Shown here: positions 1 to 6,425 of the stretch, in pieces
How positions within the stretch are numbered: position 1 is the stretch's first letter
Layout: each line of letters begins with the position of its first letter
Assembly (NCBI GenBank): GCA_017303735.1
Contig: JAFLCF010000231.1
Location: 1 to 6,425, forward strand
Source of the DNA: Anaerolineae bacterium
Lineage (GTDB): Bacteria > Chloroflexota > Anaerolineae > Anaerolineales > Villigracilaceae
Direction: 5' to 3'
Length of the DNA: 6,425 nucleotides
Translations under genes and position numbers: made by a program
The notes under the pieces: model-generated
The model's input: the letters and a program-made list of their open reading frames with translations, nothing else
Databases searched by the model: none
What the model was told of the DNA's origin: nothing

Positions 1-1
1 A

Positions 2-1198
2 CACTTGGATTATCAGAACACGAGTTTGTGGATTGTGCCCGTGGACGGTTCAGAACCGGCTCGAAACCTGACCAAGAAATATGACCTGCATACCATGGCA
101 GATATCATCACCGATTTCGGCGCAGCTGAGACGGTTGCGCCGGTGTGGTCGAACGATGGAAAATTTATCTATTTCCAGGCAGCAGTTCACGGGTCCACGG
201 TTTTGAAGCGGATCGATGTCGCTGGCAAGAATATGACGGAAGTGATCGGTGAAGGCGGCGCACTCGGAACCGTCTCGTTCGACAAATCCCAAAAGCAGGT
301 GGCGTATTTTTATGGCAGTATGCAAGACACGCCGCAGGTTCATTTGCGCGAGTTGGAAGGCAGCACCATCCGCTATTTGACACACATCAACCACGATTAT
401 TTTGCCTCGGTGAAATTGCCCAAGGTGGAAGAGGTTTGGTACAAAGGCGCGGACGGCACCGACCTGCAAGGCTGGATCATGTTTCCGCCGAATTTTGACC
501 CGAACAAAACCTATCCGTCGATCTTTGAAATTCACGGCGGACCGTGGACGCAGTATGGCAAGTTCTTCATGCATGAGTTCAATTATTTTGCCTCGAACGG
601 ATACGTGGTGTACTTCACCAATCCGCGCGGCGGACGGGGCTACGGCGAAAAACATTCGAAAGCGATCTGGGGTGATTTCGGCGGACCCGACTATGACGAC
701 CTGATGAAATTTGCCGACCTCATGGCAAGGAAGCCATACATTGACAGCAAACGTATGGGCGTGACCGGCGGTTCGTACGGCGGATTCATGACGCTGTGGA
801 TCGTGGGTCATACCAATCGCTTCAAGTCTGCGGTGGCGCAGCGCAGCGTCACCAACTGGGTCAGCATGTGGGGTTCGAGCGACTTCAACTGGATCTTCCA
901 GTTCTGGGCAAAATCTGGCTCGCCGCAAGAGAGCATGGATAAACTCTGGAACATGTCGCCGGTGAAATATTTGGGCGAAACCAAAACGCCCACGCTCATC
1001 ATCCACAACGAGCATGACCATCGTTGCCCCATCGAGCAGGGCGAGCAAGCCTTCGTGGCGCTCAAACGCGCAGGCGTGGAGACGGAGTTCGTGCGTTTCC
1101 CCGAAGAGCCGCATGGACTTTCACGCGTCGGAAGAACTGATCGGCGCATTGCGCGGTTGAATCACATTTTGCGGTGGATGGATAAGTATTTGAAGTAG
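2..1198 (+). CDS. S9 family serine peptidase (acylaminoacyl-peptidase / prolyl oligopeptidase type), C-terminal part, 5' end outside window
   Basis: This is a serine peptidase of family S9, which removes residues or short peptides from the N-terminus of oligopeptides. Residues are numbered from the codon at position 5, which is an internal Leu and not a start. Residues 1 to about 128 are the last blades of the beta-propeller that gates the active site, seen as SLWIVPVDGS, PVWSNDGKFIYF and similar strands. Residues of about 130-397 form the alpha/beta-hydrolase domain: oxyanion segment HGGP at 177-180, nucleophile Ser257 in GGSYGG, Asp338 in NEHDHRCP and His370 in EEPHG. The triad is therefore complete. 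The family usually has about 650-700 residues, so roughly 40% of the N-terminus, including any signal peptide, lies upstream of the window. The frame is open to the left edge and ends at TAG 1196-1198. The exact substrate preference (acylaminoacyl versus dipeptidyl) cannot be read from this part. A long antisense frame here is a shadow. Confidence 0.93.
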   Translation, partial: HLDYQNTSLWIVPVDGSEPARNLTKKYDLHTMADIITDFGAAETVAPVWSNDGKFIYFQAAVHGSTVLKRIDVAGKNMTEVIGEGGALGTVSFDKSQKQVAYFYGSMQDTPQVHLRELEGSTIRYLTHINHDYFASVKLPKVEEVWYKGADGTDLQGWIMFPPNFDPNKTYPSIFEIHGGPWTQYGKFFMHEFNYFASNGYVVYFTNPRGGRGYGEKHSKAIWGDFGGPDYDDLMKFADLMARKPYIDSKRMGVTGGSYGGFMTLWIVGHTNRFKSAVAQRSVTNWVSMWGSSDFNWIFQFWAKSGSPQESMDKLWNMSPVKYLGETKTPTLIIHNEHDHRCPIEQGEQAFVALKRAGVETEFVRFPEEPHGLSRVGRTDRRIARLNHILRWMDKYLK

Positions 1199-4100
1199 GG
1201 TAAAAGAAGTCGATTACCGTGCTAAAATTATGGAAACAGTCTGCTGTTTCCATAATTAATTTAACCGTTGGGGAGTTTACCCATGACCTTTACTAAAGAA
1301 GAAGCCCGAACCCGTATTCAAAAATTAGTAGAAGATTTTCGCACACACGAGTCAACGCTTGAGAAGGCTGCAGAAGCGCAGATCGAGAATAACTTTATTC
1401 GTCCGCTGTTCCGTTATTTAAATTGGAATACGGAGAATGAAGGGCTTTCACACGCGCATTATGAATTCAAGGTGCAGGTGACAAATAAAAAAGGGCTACG
1501 CCCCGATTACATCTTGAATGTGGACGGGCGCGATGTGCTGGTGATGGATGCCAAGCAGGTTAAATATTCTATGAAAGACCCACGTTGGCTGTATCAGGTC
1601 TATTCATATGCATATTCGACGCAGAACAGCAAACCTTCAGAGAAAATGGATTTCGCCATCCTGACCGACTTTCAGGAGTTCATTGTATTGGACTGCACGC
1701 TTTTCGCCGCGAAGCCTGAGGCAGTTAATAACTTCCGCGTATTGGATTGGGCGTATACCGATTATGTTGAGAAGTTCGATGAATTGTGGGAATTACTCGA
1801 ACGCAACAACGTGATGAACGATAGCAAAGAACGTAAAAGCGGACTCTGGGCGCGTTATCTCTCACCGCAAAAAGTAAAGTCAAACCGCATCGCACCAGAT
1901 AAAGCATTCCTTACCGAAATGGACGACGAGAAGAACGGCTGGCGTGTGCTGCTGGCGAAGGATATGAAGAAGCACAACAAGGATGCTGATGGTGAGTTGA
2001 TCACGGCGGCGGTGCAGTTGCTAATCGACCGTTTGGTTTTTATCAAAGCGCTTTCAGATCGCGAGGTGGATAAGGATTATCTCGGTGAATTGGCACAGAC
2101 TGTTGAAAGTAGTGGTTTATCAGATAACGACACAGGTTGGTTTCAAGCCTGCCAGACTATCTTTGATGAATTGAATAACTTTTACAACGGCAGCATCTTT
2201 GCTCCGCGCCCTGAATTAGAACATGTGACCGTCTCTAATAAGGTGGTGCAATCAGTCATTGAAGACTTACAGCCTGAAAATTCGCCCTATAACTTTGCAG
2301 TATTACCAGTGGAAATTCTCGGCACAATCTACGAACGCTTTTTAGGGCGGGTGGTAAGAACAACCGAGAAACAGGTAAAGATCGAAGAGAAGCTCGAAGT
2401 ACGTAAAGCAGGTGGTGTATATTACACCCCGCAATACATTGTGGATTATATTGTGGAGAATACTCTGGGTAATCTGCTGAAAGAGTGCAAAAAACCGGAG
2501 GATGTAGCCAAACTGAAGGTGCTAGACCCTTCCTGTGGTTCTGGTTCTTTCCTATTGGGTGCATATGACAAACTAATCGAATGGCACAAGAATTATTTTG
2601 CGCGGACAGGAAAAGAAAAAAGAGACATTGAATATTTTTACCGCGATGAAAGTGGACAAATTCGCTTGACAGCCAAGTTGAAGCGTGACATTTTGAAAAA
2701 CAATCTCTTTGGCGTGGATATTGACACTCAAGCCGTAGAAGTGACGCGCTTTTCGCTTTCGTTGAAGGCATTGGAAGATTTGCGTGAGGGCGAACTGACT
2801 GAAGAACGCACACTCTTTCACCAGACAGTTTTGCCTGATCTGAGCCAAAACATCAAAAATGGGAATAGCCTGATTGGGGATGATTATTTTGGTTTGATTG
2901 CGCCGAGCAGAGAAGAATTAAAGACAGTAAAGCCATTCAATTGGAACACCGAGTTTTCAGAAATTATGAACAACGGTGGATTTGATTGTATTATTGGGAA
3001 TCCACCTTGGGGCGCTAGCTTTTTAGACAATCAACTCGAGTACTTAAGATTACACTATAAAGAAGTAATATCGCGAATGATAGATTCGTACATATATCTT
3101 TCTCATAGAGCATTACAAATCAATAAAGATGATGGGTATATTGGCTTTATTGTTCCTAGCACAATTCTCAATCAAGTCGATACAAAACCAATAAGAGGTA
3201 TTTTACTCAAACGCGGACTTTCTCATTTGATAAGCCTTGGAAAAGACATTTTTGGCACAAAGGTCTTGAACACCTCAACAATTTTTATTTGCAAGAAGAA
3301 TGATGAAAATATTACTATTGGAGACTTAACCCAACTACCACTTGACCAAAAACCTGATGGTTTATATGCTGTTCAAAAAGCAAATACTATAGAATGGGTA
3401 AAATCTGTCGAGAGCGATCCCCACTTAACTTTTTTTGTTAATAGTTTTTCTACGACACGAATTTTAGAAAAATTGCGAAAAGAACATGTTTTACTTCAAG
3501 ATATTTTAGTTGGCGAAATTCAAAGAGGCATTAGTCCCGACGTTGCATCTGCGCATGTATTGACTTTAGATGAAGCAAAAGGTTTAGAGAAAGAATTACT
3601 AAAGCCAAGCGTTAGTGGCGGTCAAATCAAGAGGTACGGTTCCTGGAAGTCTGATCAATTTATTATTTACACTACCCGCACAACAGAAATCAAGAAGTTT
3701 CCTAAAACTTTAAAACGATTAGAAGAATTCAGAGAAAAAAATTCATGCAGAGAAGTAAAAGAAAATAAACATCCTTGGTACTCATTACATCGCCCGAGAA
3801 ACGCCGAGATATTTACGTCACCTAAGTTTATTGGACTAACAACAACTAAAAAGATTGAAATAATTTACGATGAGGCAGATTCACTGTTTGTTACAGATGC
3901 TATGTATGTCTTCAATATAAGACCGGAAGTAAACCCTTATGTTTGCATGGCTATTATGTCTTCTAAACTTTTCTTGTTTTTGTACAGAATTGCTAATCAA
4001 GGTGAATCCCGAGTAATCCCCCAAGTTAAAGCTTCTAAGTTACAAACACTTCCTTTTCCAAAGACAACTAATAATAAAGTTAGTCAAAACTTGACTTCGC

Positions 4101-6425
4101 TTTGCAAGCAAATGCTGGAATTACACAAGTCCAAAGCAGGGGCAAGAACACAGGCAGAGGTGGATGTCTATGAGCGCCAAATCAAATCTGTAGATGATCA
4201 ACTCGATGATTTGGTCTATGAGCTATATGGCTTAAGCAAAGAAGACATTGAAATTATAAAAAATGGATAAAGAAGTGAGTTAACCATATTAAATTAAAAT
4301 TTTACGACAAAACTAGTATTAATATAGTCCTAAAGTACTATTCACTTAATATTACTGTGAAGTAAAATTTTCACATCGCACCTTGACAACTGAATAGAAC
4401 ACAGCAAATTTCCCTGCAAGTTTTGGGAAGTTTCAAAGCACTTGTTATCAAGGAGAAAGGAGGTTTTCTCTTAGTTCGGCAATTCCACCTTGTAACAGGA
4501 GGTCAACATGTCAAACCATGTAATTCAATCTAGTCGCCTCCACAGCGCTTTGGAATAGGGATAGCGCTATGGACAGGCGACAAATCCATCCGATTTTGGA
4601 ATTCAGCATTAGTTTAGATGACTTGTATATAAAAGTCTCTAGCGATTTCGGAAGTTTTGTCGCTACACTCAACCTGAAAGCAATAAAGGATGCTATCAGG
4701 CAGCGTACAAACAGTGCAATTCAATTGGTTGCAAGGACAACCAAGTACATTTTTTCCCGCATTTGGAAGTTTCTCGTTGAAATCTTAGGAAGATGCCTAA
4801 GAAAAAGTATTGAGATCGTTTTCACTCTGATTTTCGTAACACTGTTTATCTTCATAGGCTCCTCTATTTTGAAGTGGTTTGTAACCACTCCCCTAGCCCA
4901 CAATTTTGGTATAACTCTCGACACGAATCAAATTCTGTTAATTCTCGATAAAGTGATCGATTTGGTTCTTTAGGGATAGGGCTGACCATAGTTATGTAAA
5001 TTGTAAAAACCCGTTGAGCGCTCAACGGGTTTTTTTTTATGTAGTAACCTAATTAAGTATGCACTATAATAAACAATAATAAAATCAAATCACGAGGTTT
5101 TCATGACCGAACACGTCAGCGTTTCAAAAATATCAAACTACATCGGGCAGGACGTCGTCCTCAAGGGCTGGGTCTATAACCGAACGGACAAGGGCAAGCT
5201 GGTCTTTTTGCTCATCCGCGATGGCTCGGGCTTCATCCAATGCGTCGCCTTCAAGGGTGACCTCTCGCCCGAACTGTTCGAGACCATCTCCAAACTGCCG
5301 CAGGAATCGTCAGTCATCATCACCGGCTCCGTCCGCGAGGATAAGCGCGCGCCCGGCATCCCCGGCGGGTTCGAGGTCGGCATCAAAGACCTGCAAGTCG
5401 TCCAAGCCGCCGAAGTGGATTACCCGATGGCACTCAAAGACCACGGCGTAGACTTCGCGCTCGACAACCGTCACCTATGGATTCGGATGCAGAGTCAGTG
5501 GGCGATCTTGCGCGTGCGCGTGCGGGTCATGTCGGCTGTCCGCGAGTATTTGGATGGTCATGGCTTCTTCAACCTCGATACGCCCATCCTCACTCCCGCC
5601 GCCGCCGAAGGGACGACGACTCTCTTTGAAACCGAATACTTCGACGAAGGCTCCGCTTTCCTGGCGCAAACCGGTCAACTCTACAATGAGGCGAATATTT
5701 TCGCGTTTGGGAAAGTCTACTGCTACGGTCCCACCTTCCGCGCGGAGAAGTCCAAAACGCGTCGCCACTTAACCGAGTTCTGGATGCTCGAACCCGAGAT
5801 CGCGTTCTGCGACCTCGACCAGCTCATGGACATCGAAGAAGGTCTCATCACCCACATCGCCCAGTCCGTGTTGAAGGATTGCTCTGCCGAGTTGAAATTC
5901 CTCGGGCGCGATTTGAGCAAACTGGAAAGTATCACCGGTCCCTTCCCGCGCATGTCCTATGATGACGCGGCGAAATATCTGATCGACCTCTACGAAAAAG
6001 AAACCGACCCCGAGCGCAAAGAACTGCTCAAATTCGAATGGGGCATGGACTTCGGCGCTCCGCATGAGACCGAGATCACCAAACTGTACGACAAGCCGGT
6101 CTTCGTGTATGGCTACCCAAGTGCAGTCAAAGCCTTTTACATGGAACCGTGGGAGAACCGCCCCGAAGTCTGCAAGTCTGTGGATTTGCTCGCCCCTGAA
6201 GGCTACGGCGAAATTTGCGGCGGCTCCGAGCGCATGAGCGACCCGGATAAATTGCTGGCTCGCATTCAACATGAAGGTCTGCCCGAAGAAGCCTTCAAGT
6301 GGTATCTGGAGTTGCGCAAGTACGGCTCCGTCCCCCACGCAGGCTTCGGCATGGGCACCGAGCGCGTCACCGCCTGGATGTGCGGCATCGAACACATCCG
6401 CGAGGCGATTCCGTTCCCGAGAACG

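Overview
The window looks like bacterial chromosome in which two housekeeping-type genes of ordinary composition flank a lower-GC accessory segment. Hand counts of sampled 60-base lines gave roughly 57% GC in both flanks. The same method gave about 47% in the first half of the central gene, about 34% in its second half, and about 27-38% in the stretch after it. No rRNA, tRNA, transposase or CRISPR repeat is visible. The taxon cannot be fixed from the sequence. Gene style and the Bacillus-like bacterial AsnRS make me think of a free-living anaerobe such as Chloroflexota (Anaerolineae), but that is only a low-confidence impression.

Layout, all genes on the + strand. Positions 1-1198 hold the C-terminal part of a secreted or cytosolic S9-family serine peptidase, with an intact Ser/Asp/His triad. 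Positions 1199-1282 are a short spacer containing a perfect 14-bp hairpin, a possible extended -10 promoter and a clear ribosome binding site. Positions 1283-4270 encode a 995-residue single-chain type IIG restriction-modification enzyme: a PD-(D/E)xK nuclease, an N6-adenine methylase and a target-recognition domain. Positions 4271-4507 are an AT-rich leader with a possible promoter, an overlapping dyad and several RNA hairpins. Positions 4508-4558 are a 16-codon ORF with a near-ideal Shine-Dalgarno. Positions 4569-4973 encode a 134-residue protein of unknown function with one membrane segment. Positions 5005-5038 are a strong intrinsic terminator. Positions 5103-6425 are asparaginyl-tRNA synthetase (asnS) with its own promoter, running off the window a few residues before its expected end.

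The type IIG gene should act alone: one polypeptide both methylates and cuts, so no separate hsdS or methylase is needed, and none is present. The most unusual part is 4271-4983. It combines a dyad over a -10 box, a structured leader with two GGAGGT elements, and a short ORF whose frame is offset from the membrane protein. Removing a degenerate 19-base near-duplication at 4544-4581 would fuse the short ORF and the membrane protein into one 148-residue protein. This is either a genuine leader-peptide or frameshift control device or a gene with a damaged start. The sequence alone cannot decide between them.
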